Position numbers and translations under genes: made by a program. From Neolewinella aurantiaca (lineage in GTDB: Bacteria; Bacteroidota; Bacteroidia; Chitinophagales; Saprospiraceae): DNA of 64,000 nt. Location of the stretch: the NCBI RefSeq assembly GCF_008014675.1, contig NZ_VOXD01000007.1:1-64000 (forward strand), in the 5' to 3' direction. The notes beneath the pieces are model-generated. The model saw only the letters and a list, made by a program, of their open reading frames with translations. It searched no databases and was not told where the DNA came from. Shown here piece after piece: positions 1-8,753 of the stretch. Positions within the stretch are counted from its first letter, which is position 1. The number at the start of each line of letters is the position of its first letter.

Positions 1-127
1 GAGTATCAATTTACACGCTGATGGACCCAGTAAAGCTGGTGTTAAGCATAAACGAATGCGAGCGATGTGGTCCGATAAGGCCCGTGATAAAGTTTTTCTA
101 GATAGTATGCGTTAGCCCTGCCCCCGG

Positions 128-148
128 CCCCTCTCCTCGGGAGAGGGG
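128..148. repeat. CCCCTCTC hairpin
   Basis: Perfect 8-bp inverted arms CCCCTCTC (128-135) and GAGAGGGG (141-148) enclose a 5-nt loop. Similar CCTCTCC/GGAGAGG hairpins occur at 24594-24632 and 43822-43861, and a looser CCTCCC-type one near 36440-36474. Confidence 0.6.
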
Positions 149-350
149 AGACGTGACAAGCGGCAAGTTCGTGATAGTAGTGCATCTCGTGATACACACC
201 TCCTCGGCCAAACGGCTCTCCGAGCGAGAGCGGTCCGGGTATTCTCCGGGAGTGACCTGTCAAGATACGTCTGCGCCCGGAGCGCGCGTCGACCGTTTGC
301 AGCCGGAGACTGCTTCAACCGGGGAAGATACTTTGTCTTTCAACCATCTT

Positions 351-368
351 TGCACCTGCGTTCGCGCC
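351..368 (-). repeat. Dispersed 18-bp element, copy 1
   Basis: Reads TGCACCTGCGTTCGCGCC on the + strand, an exact match to the consensus GGCGCGNNCGCAGGTGCA in reverse. It lies 77 bp before the thioesterase start and is flanked on its left by the AT-richer tail seen at other copies. Confidence 0.85.
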
Positions 369-445
369 CTATTGTTGTTCTGATTCGTTAGTATGTTGGT
401 ATTTTGCGCCCAACGTTCCAATACTCCCAACGAACCAACATCCCA

Positions 446-862
446 ATGTATCAAACTTCCACCACCCATCGCGTACGCTACGGCGAAACCGACCAGATGG
501 CTTACCTTTATTACGGCAATTATGCGTTGCTCTACGAAATCGGTCGGGTAGAAATGCTGCGCGAACTCGGGCTTACGTACGCCAATATGGAGGCCGAGCA
601 CGGCATCATGCTGCCGGTAATGAGTCTCAACCAGCGCTTCGTTCGCCCCGGCCGTTACGACGAATTGCTTACCATAAACACTACCTTGCGCAAGCTGCCG
701 GTCGATACAATTACCTTCCACGTCGAAATTCACAACGAAAAAGGAAAGTTAGTCAACGGAGGGAGCGTAAAATTGTGTTTCGTCGACATGAGTACCGGAC
801 GGGCTGTTCCCGCTCCGGAATACCTTTTGGAAAAACTGCGCCCCTACTTTGAAGAAGCTTAA
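446..862 (+). CDS. Hotdog-fold acyl-CoA thioesterase (YbgC/FadM type)
   Basis: A 138-residue single hotdog domain of the 4-hydroxybenzoyl-CoA thioesterase family, predicted to hydrolyse acyl-CoA thioesters in the cytoplasm. The N-terminal signature RYGETDQM (residues 11-18) is followed by YYGNY, the arrangement that places the catalytic Asp (here Asp16) in YbgC-like enzymes. An in-frame ATG at 404 would add 14 residues without homology, so the ATG at 446 was chosen. The stop overlaps the start of the next gene by 14 bp, which indicates co-transcription. Family membership is clear; the acyl substrate cannot be told from sequence. Confidence 0.88.
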   Translation: MYQTSTTHRVRYGETDQMAYLYYGNYALLYEIGRVEMLRELGLTYANMEAEHGIMLPVMSLNQRFVRPGRYDELLTINTTLRKLPVDTITFHVEIHNEKGKLVNGGSVKLCFVDMSTGRAVPAPEYLLEKLRPYFEEA

Positions 863-1844
863 ACTGCCTTCAATTGCGGATATTAAAAATTACTTCACCC
901 AGCACCCGGTCTGGCTGGGAATGCTGAAGTACAGCAAGGAGAATTCCTTTATCGGCTTCCACGGCGTTCCTATTTACGACGTTATCGTATTCGTTTACCA
1001 CGAATCGCTGCGCGATGATTTGTTTACCCGCGCAAATAGCGTAGCGTTCAGCTTTTTCCTTTCGCTTTTTCCTTCTTTGCTCACCATCTTTACCCTCGTT
1101 CCCTTCGCCCTGAACGCACTGGAAACCTGGTACCCCGGCCTGAAGAATTTTCAAAGTACGCTGGACGAGGAAATCAGCCAGGTGATGCCCGGTCAGGCCG
1201 GAGAATTTGTGCTCGCTTTCGTTCAGGAGATCACCAATTCTCCCCGGTTGGGCTTGCTGAGTTTTGGTTTTCTGTTGGCCATCTATTTCAGTAGCAACGG
1301 CATGCTGGCCCTGATGCAGGCTTTCGACAAGAGCTACGTCAAAACCTTTAAGCGGCGCAATTGGGTGGCAAAGCGCCTCATTGGGGCGGGCCTGACGCTT
1401 CTGATCGGCCTGTTCATCGTGTCCAGTACCGTTTTTGTGATTATGGGTGACTACATCATCTACTGGGTGGCCGAAGCACTGAGTCTGGGAAGCCTTACGG
1501 CGTTCTTTATCGGTCTCTTGCGGTGGGTGATAATGCTCAGCCTGTACTACGTTACTATCGGTACGCTTTACCGTTACGGCGCGGCTACGCACAAAAAATT
1601 CAGCTACTTCAGCCCGGGCGTTACGCTCGCAACGGTGCTCTCCCTGACGACCTCCGTGGCGTTCAGTTTTTACATCGATGGCTTCGACCGTTATGATACT
1701 TACATCAAGTTCTACGGTTCTATCGCTACCATCATCATTGTTATGCTGTGGTTGCAACTCAACGCGCTTATCCTTATTATAGGGTTCGAACTCAACGCCG
1801 CAATTGCGGTACGCAGGGATCTGACGATGGTGGAAGAGGAGTAG
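849..1844 (+). CDS. YihY/BrkB-family inner membrane protein
   Basis: A 331-residue polytopic membrane protein of the YihY/virulence factor BrkB family, once mis-assigned as RNase BN. Family features are the early segment DDLFTRANSVAFSFFLSLFPSLL (a variant of the usual R..A.AlafyallslfP block), about six hydrophobic helices and the late LWLQLNALILIIGFELNA block near the C terminus. The start is TTG at 849, inside the thioesterase gene; it gives MKKLKLPS and fits the family's cytoplasmic N terminus. The function of this family is not settled, and transport or envelope roles have been proposed. Confidence 0.85.
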   Translation: MKKLKLPSIADIKNYFTQHPVWLGMLKYSKENSFIGFHGVPIYDVIVFVYHESLRDDLFTRANSVAFSFFLSLFPSLLTIFTLVPFALNALETWYPGLKNFQSTLDEEISQVMPGQAGEFVLAFVQEITNSPRLGLLSFGFLLAIYFSSNGMLALMQAFDKSYVKTFKRRNWVAKRLIGAGLTLLIGLFIVSSTVFVIMGDYIIYWVAEALSLGSLTAFFIGLLRWVIMLSLYYVTIGTLYRYGAATHKKFSYFSPGVTLATVLSLTTSVAFSFYIDGFDRYDTYIKFYGSIATIIIVMLWLQLNALILIIGFELNAAIAVRRDLTMVEEE

Positions 1845-1999
1845 TTAGAAGCTAGGAACTAGAAACTAGGAGCTAGGGGTTAGAAACTAGAAACTAGAGA
1901 ACTAGAAGCTAGCTCATAGCTCCCTAGCTCCTAGTTCCCTAGTTCCTAGCTCCCTAGTTTCTAGCTCCTAGTTCTCTAGTTTCTAGCTCCTAGCTCCTG
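1845..1999. repeat. CTAG-based 7/8-bp repeat tract forming a long inverted repeat
   Basis: About 155 bp made of 7- and 8-bp units of the type CTAGTTC, CTAGCTCC and CTAGTTT. The first half (1845-1912) reads with the purine-rich orientation (GAACTAGAAACTAGG), the second half (about 1913-1999) with the complementary orientation. The tract can therefore fold on itself as a long imperfect hairpin. It starts directly after the BrkB stop codon and lies before the NfeD gene. Confidence 0.9.
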
Positions 2000-2103
2000 G
2001 TAACCGACCAACCTAGCACCTTCCTCGACGAACGACTAACCCAAAACCGTGTGTTTGTGCGTTCTTGTGGCATAGTTACGAAACACCATAAAAGCAAACC
2101 GTC

Positions 2104-2607
2104 ATGATCTTGATTCTCACCTATATAGCACTGATTTGTGGCGGTCTGCTGCTGGTCTTGCTTTTGCTCTCCATCATCGGAGGTCTGGACCTCGACCTGG
2201 ACGTAGACTCCGACGGACTCGGAACTATGAAAAGCGTTCTGACCTTCTTTTCTATCGGATCGTGGGTGGTACGGTTGGTTCTCATTTCAGAAGCTAACCC
2301 GGTGCTTGCGTTTGTAGTGGGCGCGGCCGCAGGTGCAGTGGGCGTTTACCTGCTCAGTCTGATCCTGAAGTTCCTGCTCTCGCAGCAGGCTAACGTAAAC
2401 TGGACGGTGCACGACGCTATCATGGAGAAAGGAACGGTTTACCTGCGCATCCCCGCCGGTGGCGAGGGCATTGTCCGGGTAAACGTAAAAGGAACCAAAC
2501 GCGAGCTTAAAGCTCGCTCTGTCGCTACGGAAGACATCCCAACGGGGGCGCCGATCGTAGTGGACGAAATCGGGGGAGACGGCATTGTCGTCGTCAGCCC
2601 GGCATAA
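2104..2607 (+). CDS. NfeD-like membrane protein (OB-fold), flotillin partner
   Basis: A 167-residue protein with an N-terminal membrane helix (residues 1-26), a second hydrophobic stretch around 67-97 and a C-terminal soluble part of roughly 60 residues with the glycine/valine-rich beta pattern of NfeD/YqiJ OB-fold domains (GTVYLRIPAGGEGIVRVNV). NfeD proteins are typically encoded beside SPFH proteins and are thought to help assemble flotillin membrane domains. The flotillin gene follows 86 bp downstream on the same strand, which supports the assignment. Domain identity is inferred from pattern and context rather than from a strict motif. Confidence 0.75.
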   Translation: MILILTYIALICGGLLLVLLLLSIIGGLDLDLDVDSDGLGTMKSVLTFFSIGSWVVRLVLISEANPVLAFVVGAAAGAVGVYLLSLILKFLLSQQANVNWTVHDAIMEKGTVYLRIPAGGEGIVRVNVKGTKRELKARSVATEDIPTGAPIVVDEIGGDGIVVVSPA

Positions 2608-2693
2608 GGGTTACCGGCTCATCGGCCGGCAATCACGAAAAAATCACACATTCACCTCCCCGCGCAGCGGGGAAAATTAAACCCCATTATATC

Positions 2694-4253
2694 ATGCTAG
2701 AATTAATTGGAGGCGTTGCCTTATTAATCGTTCTTTTCGTCTTTTTTCTGGTCAGTCGCTACAAACGCTGTCCGTCGGATAAGATTCTGGTTGTCTATGG
2801 TAAAACCGGTGGCGGAGCATCCGCTAAGTGTTATGCCGGTGGTGCCGCTTTCGTCTGGCCGGTCATTCAGGACTACAAATTTCTCGATCTCACCCCGCTG
2901 AGCATCGACGTGAACCTGAAAGACGCACTCTCGAAGCAGAACATCCGCGTGAACGTCCCTTCTCAGTTCACCGTTGGTATCGGAGAAGATGAGAACCTGA
3001 TGCTGGCTGCTGCCAACCGTCTCCTTTCCCTAACCCGCGAGCAGGTTGCCCGCCTAAGTCAGGACATCATCATGGGCCAGATGCGCCTCGTGATCGCCAA
3101 TATGGACATCGAGGAGCTGAACACCGACCGCGACAAGTTCGTCTCCAGCGTTTACTCCAACGTAGGCGAAGAGCTTCACAAAGTAGGTCTGCGTCTCATC
3201 AACGTAAACGTAACCGATATTCAGGACGAGTCGGGCTACATCGCTGCCCTTGGTCAGGAAGCTGCCGCTCGTGCGATCAACGAAGCCGAAGTAAAGGTTG
3301 CGCAGGAGAAGCGTACCGGTAGCATCGGTCGTGCCGAAGCACAGCAGGAGCAGCGTACGAAAGTAGCCGCCCTTACCGCCCAGGCGGAGATCGGTGAAGC
3401 AGAAGCTGCTCAGCAGCAGCGCATCAAAATCGCCGACGCCAACGCCCGTGCGATGGTCGGTGAAGCTGAAGCGACCCAGGAGCAACGGATCAAGGTAGCC
3501 GACGCCAACTCCCGTGCCGAGATCGGAGAATCGAAGTTTAACGCCGAAGCCCAGGAGGGTAAGAACGAAGCGGCCATCAAGATCGCTGAGTCCAACGCCG
3601 CCCGCGACGTGGCCCTCGCAGAAGCCAACCGCCGCGCTGAAGCTGCCCGCAAGGTCGCCATCGCAAAGGCCCAGGAAGAATCCTACAAAGCCCAGGAAGC
3701 GGCGGAAAAAGCCCGCGCCCTGAAGGAGAAAGCCGAGAAGGAAGCCGAGCAGGTCGTTCAGGCCGACATCGAGAAGCAGAAGGCCATCATCGCCGCCCAG
3801 GCAGAAGCAGAGCGCCGTCGTGAGATCGCGAAGGGTGAAGCCGACGCAGCCCTCGCTAAGTACCAGGCAGAAGCCCAGGGTATGGAAGAGTTGCTGAAAA
3901 AGCAGGCTGAAGGTTTCCAGAAACTCGTTGCTGCTGCTGGCGGAGACGCCCAGAGCGCCATCAATTACCTGATGCTCGATAAGCTCGAAGCCCTCACGAA
4001 GATTCAGACCGACGCCATCAAAGACATCGAAATCGACAAGGTGGTGGTCTACGACAGTGGCAACGGACAGGGCGTAAGCAATTTCGTCTCCGGCCTCTAC
4101 GGGATGGTTCCTCAGCTCAATGACTTCCTGAGTCAGAGCGGAATGAGCCTGCCTGCCGGACTCGTGAAGCAGGAATCCGCTAAGGACGCCGAAACATCGG
4201 AGCCCGAAACGGTAAAGCCATCCGCTACCCGGCCCACGCCGCCAAAGAGTTAA
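2694..4253 (+). CDS. Flotillin-like SPFH/band 7 membrane scaffold protein
   Basis: A 519-residue flotillin. Residues 1-22 form a membrane anchor, then comes an SPFH/band 7 domain (about 30-200, including PSQFTVGIGEDENLMLAAANRLL and the GLRLINVNVTDIQDE segment). A long alanine- and glutamate-rich coiled coil follows, with repeated AEIGEAEA/IKIADANARA heptads (about 210-400). Flotillins oligomerise at the inner membrane and organise membrane microdomains. The last 60 residues contain a low-complexity tail rich in Ser, Pro and Thr. It probably forms an operon with the upstream NfeD-like gene. A terminator at 4278-4316 ends the unit. Confidence 0.92.
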   Translation: MLELIGGVALLIVLFVFFLVSRYKRCPSDKILVVYGKTGGGASAKCYAGGAAFVWPVIQDYKFLDLTPLSIDVNLKDALSKQNIRVNVPSQFTVGIGEDENLMLAAANRLLSLTREQVARLSQDIIMGQMRLVIANMDIEELNTDRDKFVSSVYSNVGEELHKVGLRLINVNVTDIQDESGYIAALGQEAAARAINEAEVKVAQEKRTGSIGRAEAQQEQRTKVAALTAQAEIGEAEAAQQQRIKIADANARAMVGEAEATQEQRIKVADANSRAEIGESKFNAEAQEGKNEAAIKIAESNAARDVALAEANRRAEAARKVAIAKAQEESYKAQEAAEKARALKEKAEKEAEQVVQADIEKQKAIIAAQAEAERRREIAKGEADAALAKYQAEAQGMEELLKKQAEGFQKLVAAAGGDAQSAINYLMLDKLEALTKIQTDAIKDIEIDKVVVYDSGNGQGVSNFVSGLYGMVPQLNDFLSQSGMSLPAGLVKQESAKDAETSEPETVKPSATRPTPPKS

Positions 4254-4277
4254 TGAGTAGTTTGATTCGTAGTTTTT

Positions 4278-4316
4278 GCCCGCCTCTTCGGTTTTACCGC
4301 AGGGGCGGGCTCTTTT
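4278..4316 (+). terminator. Intrinsic terminator after the flotillin gene
   Basis: Arms GCCCGCC (4278-4284) and GGCGGGC (4304-4310) are followed by TCTTTT. It begins 25 bp after the flotillin stop codon. Confidence 0.75.
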
Positions 4317-4545
4317 GGTTTAGGCCGGTCCGTAATCCGACACGACGCCCCGCCAACGCTGAATTTTATTGCCGCCGGAGGCCGGTTCTGCATAATTACC
4401 ATGTTCCGCGGCGGTGTAAACATTCACTCATCGAAGAAAACCTGCCTTCCGTCCAACAAACCTTCTTCCACGGCTTGGCGATAGTAAGTTTGTGAGCAAC
4501 AAATTAACCGTAGCCCTTGTGTGGGCTGCATTAACCAACAACACG

Positions 4546-5274
4546 ATGAAGAAGTTATTTACCCTGACCCTTATGCTGGTATTCGTTACCGGCCTGTTCG
4601 CGCAAAAAGCCCCGACAGCCGAAGAAATTGCCGCAACGTACATTGAAAACATTGGCGGTGCAGATGCCTGGAAGGCGCTGAAAGCCACTACCATGAAAGG
4701 CACCGCAAGCATGCAGGGAATGGAATTCCCCATCTCCATCACCGCCGCCGAAGGCGACATGCAGTACGTGGAAGTGAACGTGCAGGGGCAGAAGATCGTC
4801 CAGGCGTACGACGGCGAAACTGCGTGGCAGATCATGCCTTTTCAGGGCATCACCGAGCCTACGGAAATGCCGGAAGACCAGGCTGAGCAGTCTAAAGAAA
4901 TGCGCTTCCTTTCTGAGTTCATTGACTCAAAAGAGCGCGGCATCACGCTGGAAAGTGTAGAGGGTAAAGAAGTAGAAGGAACCCCTACCTACGGCGTGCG
5001 CGTGACCGATGAAAAAGGTATTGACCACACGTACTACTTCGATCAGGAATACATGATTCCGGTTATGATGGCCAGTTCCGTCAAGTCTGGTCCGCAGAAA
5101 GGTGCTGTTGTTGAAACTTACATGAGCGACTACCAGGAAGTAGAGGGTCTGGTGGTACCTATGTTCATGGAAGTGAAGTTCAACGGAAGTACTATGCAAA
5201 AAATGACCTTTTCCGAAGTAGTACTCAACCCGGAAATCGATAAGGCGATGTTCTCCATGCCCAAAAAAGACTAA
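4546..5274 (+). CDS. Secreted outer-membrane-lipoprotein-sorting-like protein
   Basis: A 242-residue protein with a clear signal peptide (MKKLFTLTLMLVFVTGLFAQ, cleavage after Ala19). The mature part resembles LolA/LolB-fold proteins found widely in Bacteroidota: AAEGDMQYVEVNVQGQKIVQAYDGETAWQI, then a conserved DHTYYFDQEYMIPVM block and a final MEVKFNGSTMQKMTFSEVVLNPEIDKAMFSMP strand series. A longer frame starts at 4492, but its extra 18 residues precede a normal signal peptide, so ATG 4546 is preferred. A TAAGTTTG box at 4485-4492 could be its -7 promoter element. The precise role is unknown. Confidence 0.75.
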   Translation: MKKLFTLTLMLVFVTGLFAQKAPTAEEIAATYIENIGGADAWKALKATTMKGTASMQGMEFPISITAAEGDMQYVEVNVQGQKIVQAYDGETAWQIMPFQGITEPTEMPEDQAEQSKEMRFLSEFIDSKERGITLESVEGKEVEGTPTYGVRVTDEKGIDHTYYFDQEYMIPVMMASSVKSGPQKGAVVETYMSDYQEVEGLVVPMFMEVKFNGSTMQKMTFSEVVLNPEIDKAMFSMPKKD

Positions 5275-5297
5275 TACAGCTCTTTAGGTATTCATTC

Positions 5298-5337
5298 CGG
5301 CCGGATTTTCCAGTACAGGAGAACCCGGCCGTTTTTT
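5298..5337 (+). terminator. Intrinsic terminator after the LolA-like gene
   Basis: Arms CGGCCGG (5298-5304) and CCGGCCG (5325-5331) are followed directly by a run of six T. Confidence 0.88.
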
Positions 5338-5338
5338 A

Positions 5339-5356
5339 GGCGCTGACGCAGGTGCA
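5339..5356 (+). repeat. Dispersed 18-bp element, copy 2
   Basis: GGCGCTGACGCAGGTGCA, directly after the T-run of the preceding terminator. It forms an inverted pair with the copy at 5414-5431. Confidence 0.8.
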
Positions 5357-5413
5357 GAGTAGGGAGTACGGTAACTGATGTACGGGGCGGAAACCCAGCC
5401 CTTCAACCTGCTT

Positions 5414-5431
5414 TGCACCTGCGGCCGCGCC
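5414..5431 (-). repeat. Dispersed 18-bp element, copy 3
   Basis: TGCACCTGCGGCCGCGCC, an exact consensus match on the minus strand, 63 bp before the start of the VPS10-like gene. Confidence 0.85.
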
Positions 5432-5494
5432 TGCTTTAAAGCCCGTTGCACTCAAGGCGGCACATCCACGAACTGCTACAACCCACTTACTATC

Positions 5495-8400
5495 ATGAGA
5501 CAAACGTTTACCCTCCTGCTGCTGGCCTTTGCTGCGGCACTGTCGGCCCAAAGCGAATTCAAAACCACTTCTGCTTTGTTCGGCGACCTGCGGGCCAGGC
5601 AAATCGGACCGGCCGTAATGAGCGGCCGCATCAGTTGCCTCGCCGTAAACCCTGAAGATGCCACCACCGTTTTCGTGGGCGCCGCCGGCGGCGGCGTCTG
5701 GCGGACCACCTCCGCCGGAGGGCAGGTCCAGCCCGTCTTCGATGACCACCCACAAAGTATCGGGGCGATAGCCATCGCGCCGTCCAATACCGATGTCGTG
5801 TACGTCGGTACCGGAGAACCGTGGACCCGCAACAGCATCAGCGTCGGAGCCGGTGTCTTCAAATCAACGAACAACGGTACGAAGTGGAAGTCCATCGGCC
5901 TTGAAAACACGGAGCGGATTGCCGACATTTCTGTGCATCCCGAAGACGAGAACGTTCTCTACGTCGCTGCGATGGGGCACCTCTGGGACAGCAACGAAGA
6001 GCGTGGCGTTTTTAAATCCGTTGATGGCGGCGCAAACTGGGAAAAGGTGTTGTACATCGATGAAGACACCGGTGCTGCCAACCTGGCCATGGACCCCAAT
6101 AACCCCGAAGTACTCTACGCCGCAATGTGGAGTCACCGTCGTCTACCCTGGACGTTCGACTCCGGCCTGCACGGAAAATCAGGTCTCTACAAAACAACCG
6201 ATGGCGGTAAAACCTGGAACAAACTGACCAATGGCCTGCCCGATGAAAAGCTGGGCCGTATTGGCGTCGAAGTCGCTCCGAGCAACAGCAACATCCTGTA
6301 CGCCAGCGTAGAAACCGGCACAAACGAAACCAAGGGAATGTACCGCAGCGAAGACGCCGGTGCCAGCTGGAAAATGATTGGCCGTAACCAAAACACGGGT
6401 ATTCGTCCGTTCTATTTCAGCGAACTGGAAATTGACCCGAACAACCCCGACATCGTGGCTAAATGCGGGCTCAACGGAATCATCAGTGAAGACAAGGGAA
6501 ACATCTGGCGTAGCTTCGACCCCGCCGTTCACTCAGATTTTCACGACATCTGGTTCGACCCCGCCAACAGCAAGCACATCCTGGTTGGTACCGACGGTGG
6601 CGTTTACGAAAGCTACGACCGGGGCTATACCTTCAAGATGTGGATGAACCTGCCGGTAAGTCAGTTCTACCACGTCAGCGTCGATAACGCGAAACCTTAC
6701 CGCGTCTACGGTGGGTTGCAGGACAACGGTTCCTGGTTCGCGCCCGCAACGAGCGCCGGAGGAATTACCAACTCCGACTGGAAAAAGACCTTCGGGGGTG
6801 ATGGCTTCTACAGCTTCCGGCACCCAACCAAAGAACACATCGTTTTCAGCGAATACCAGGGCGGAAAACTCGTTCGCTTCGACGAACGAACCGGGCAGGC
6901 GAAGTCGATCCCTCCCTACGCAACCACGGGGGAGGACCCGCTTCGCTTCAACTGGAACGCTCCCGTACACATCAGCAAAGATGGTAAGCGGCTCTACTTC
7001 GGCGCTCAGTACCTCTACCGCTCTTCAAACGACGGCGACAGCTGGGACCGCATCAGCCCTGACCTGACGACCAACGACCCGGAGAAACAAAAGCAACACC
7101 TCAGCGGAGGCCTCAGCATCGACAACTCCACCGCCGAGAACCATACCACTATTTATGTCATCGCCGAAAGCCCCCTGGACCAAAATACAGTGTGGGCCGG
7201 AACGGACGATGGTAACCTGCAGGTTACCCGCAACGGAGGGAAGACCTGGGCCAAGGTAAACGAAAACATCCCCGGGCTGCCGGCAAATACCTGGGTAACT
7301 TTCGTTGAGCCCAGCCCGCACGACGTCAATACCGCATTTGTGACCTTCGACGGCCACCGGACGGGAGATATGAAAACGTACCTCTACAAAACAACCGACG
7401 GAGGAAAGAGCTGGACGGACATCGCCGACCCTTACGCAAGCGGCTACTCCCTCAGCGTTCGCCAGGATACTGAAAACCCCGATTTGCTGTTTTTAGGTAC
7501 AGAGTTCGGTTTGTACATCAGTCTCGACGGCGGTGCCAGTTGGGCTCCTTTCAACAACAACCTGCCGATGGTTGGTATCCGCGCTATGGTGATTCAGGAG
7601 CGGGAGTCAGACCTTGTTATGGCTACGCACGGCCGTGGAATTATTATTCTGGACGATCTCGAAGCATTGCGTCAGCTGACGCCGGGAATAACCAGTAAGA
7701 AGTTCACTTTCCTGAAGGTGAAGCCTGCCTACCTGGGCAGCGGAACCGGTATGGGAATGGGAGATTTTGGCGGCAGTGGTACGTTCGTGGGGCCCAATCA
7801 GCCGCGTGCAGCGCGGATCATGTACTACAACCAGCGTCGTCACATGTTCGGCAAAATGTACGTGGAAGTCTGGAAGGATGGCGAATTGCTCCGCACCCTG
7901 CCCGCGGGTAAAGGCGCCGGCCTCAACGTGGTGGAATTACCCACTTCTATTGAAAAGCCGAAAGCTGCGCCGACCAACAACCGCATGGCTTTATTCGGCG
8001 CGCTCTCCGGTCCGAATCTTCCCGCCGGAGTCTACGATGTAAAACTCATCAAGGGAAAGGAAACTTTTGAAACTCAAATCGAACTAACCGTTGAGGAAGG
8101 AGACGTCTACGGCGTAGCGGAACGCGAAGCCCAGCGGAAGTTACTCATGCAGGTGTACAACGATACCGAAGAACTGGCCTGGATCTACGATACCTACGAG
8201 AAGGTGGAAAAGCAAGCCGAAGCACTGATGCCAGAGAAGAAAAAGGTGGCAGAAATGGCCAAAATGATCGCTGAGTCAGCCGCTAAAACGAAAGCAGGAC
8301 TCGTGTTTCTGGGTGGAGACTTTTACGTCGATGAAGGCGCGCGCCTCCGGGAAGAGATGGGCAACCTATACTTCGATATAAGCACCTTCCCCGGCAAACC

Positions 8401-8677
8401 CTCCGGAAGTCAGATGCAGGAAGCAAAGCGCATCCACGATGAAATGGCGAAAGTGAAAGCAGAGTTTGAAAGCATGCTCAATACCTCGGTTGCAGCATTG
8501 AACGAGAAGCTGCCAGAAGGGCAGCGTATCAGCTGGCCCTCAAAAGCAGACTTTCTGGCTGCGGAGTCCACCGGTTCCGACGCGGGCTCACAGCGCCAAC
8601 GTTGGAAAAGTAACACCCTTTGGAAGAGTGCCCTTGCCAATCCCCTTGGCGAAACCTGGGTGCAGTTGCTTCACTAA
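5495..8677 (+). CDS. Secreted VPS10/BNR-type beta-propeller protein
   Basis: A 1060-residue exported protein with a signal peptide (MRQTFTLLLLAFAAALSAQ). Residues about 30-750 are built from repeated sialidase-like Asp-box motifs (STNNGTKW, SVDGGANW, TTDGGKTW, SEDAGASW, SSNDGDSW, TRNGGKTW, SLDGGASW). These are typical of VPS10/sortilin-like and GH74-type double propellers. The remaining 300 residues contain a beta-rich segment and a helical region (YDTYEKVEKQAEALMPEKKK). No sorting domain of the type IX system is visible at the C terminus. Proteins of this architecture are often called glycosyl hydrolases, but the catalytic residues of GH74 cannot be assigned here. A frame open from 5378 runs through the dispersed element and is not the start. 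Confidence 0.82.
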   Translation: MRQTFTLLLLAFAAALSAQSEFKTTSALFGDLRARQIGPAVMSGRISCLAVNPEDATTVFVGAAGGGVWRTTSAGGQVQPVFDDHPQSIGAIAIAPSNTDVVYVGTGEPWTRNSISVGAGVFKSTNNGTKWKSIGLENTERIADISVHPEDENVLYVAAMGHLWDSNEERGVFKSVDGGANWEKVLYIDEDTGAANLAMDPNNPEVLYAAMWSHRRLPWTFDSGLHGKSGLYKTTDGGKTWNKLTNGLPDEKLGRIGVEVAPSNSNILYASVETGTNETKGMYRSEDAGASWKMIGRNQNTGIRPFYFSELEIDPNNPDIVAKCGLNGIISEDKGNIWRSFDPAVHSDFHDIWFDPANSKHILVGTDGGVYESYDRGYTFKMWMNLPVSQFYHVSVDNAKPYRVYGGLQDNGSWFAPATSAGGITNSDWKKTFGGDGFYSFRHPTKEHIVFSEYQGGKLVRFDERTGQAKSIPPYATTGEDPLRFNWNAPVHISKDGKRLYFGAQYLYRSSNDGDSWDRISPDLTTNDPEKQKQHLSGGLSIDNSTAENHTTIYVIAESPLDQNTVWAGTDDGNLQVTRNGGKTWAKVNENIPGLPANTWVTFVEPSPHDVNTAFVTFDGHRTGDMKTYLYKTTDGGKSWTDIADPYASGYSLSVRQDTENPDLLFLGTEFGLYISLDGGASWAPFNNNLPMVGIRAMVIQERESDLVMATHGRGIIILDDLEALRQLTPGITSKKFTFLKVKPAYLGSGTGMGMGDFGGSGTFVGPNQPRAARIMYYNQRRHMFGKMYVEVWKDGELLRTLPAGKGAGLNVVELPTSIEKPKAAPTNNRMALFGALSGPNLPAGVYDVKLIKGKETFETQIELTVEEGDVYGVAEREAQRKLLMQVYNDTEELAWIYDTYEKVEKQAEALMPEKKKVAEMAKMIAESAAKTKAGLVFLGGDFYVDEGARLREEMGNLYFDISTFPGKPSGSQMQEAKRIHDEMAKVKAEFESMLNTSVAALNEKLPEGQRISWPSKADFLAAESTGSDAGSQRQRWKSNTLWKSALANPLGETWVQLLH

Positions 8678-8695
8678 ATCCGGATGCTGAGATTG

Positions 8696-8735
8696 ACCGT
8701 CGCGGAGTGCAATTGCGCTCCGCGACGGTGTTTTA
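8696..8735. terminator. Strong terminator between convergent genes
   Basis: Arms ACCGTCGCGGAG (8696-8707) and CTCCGCGACGGT (8718-8729), 12 perfect base pairs, are followed by GTTTTA. It lies between the VPS10-like gene and the convergent methyltransferase gene and may serve both, though only the right side has a T-run. Confidence 0.88.
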
Positions 8736-8753
8736 TGCGGGAAACACTCCCGT

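Larger units (their letters stand above)
1..445. other. Intergenic region without a convincing gene
   Basis: No open frame here has a plausible start, length and composition; the ones present look random. The stretch holds a C/G-rich hairpin at 128-148 (arms CCCCTCTC and GAGAGGGG) and one copy of the dispersed GGCGC...TGCA element at 351-368, upstream of the thioesterase gene. The left edge may be the end of an intergenic region whose neighbour lies outside the window. Confidence 0.6.

Noticed and set aside
42-383. Overlapping frames of 68-76 codons on both strands at the left end
   Set aside because: They have Arg/Pro/Gly-rich random composition, no recognisable motif, and cross the hairpin and the dispersed element. 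Treated as non-coding.
870-1757. A 295-codon minus-strand frame opposite the BrkB-like gene
   Set aside because: It is antisense to a well-supported membrane protein; its composition is the Gln/His/Asp-rich pattern expected from reverse reading.
4253-4495. An 80-codon frame after the flotillin gene
   Set aside because: It begins on the flotillin stop, passes through the terminator and has no similarity to known proteins.
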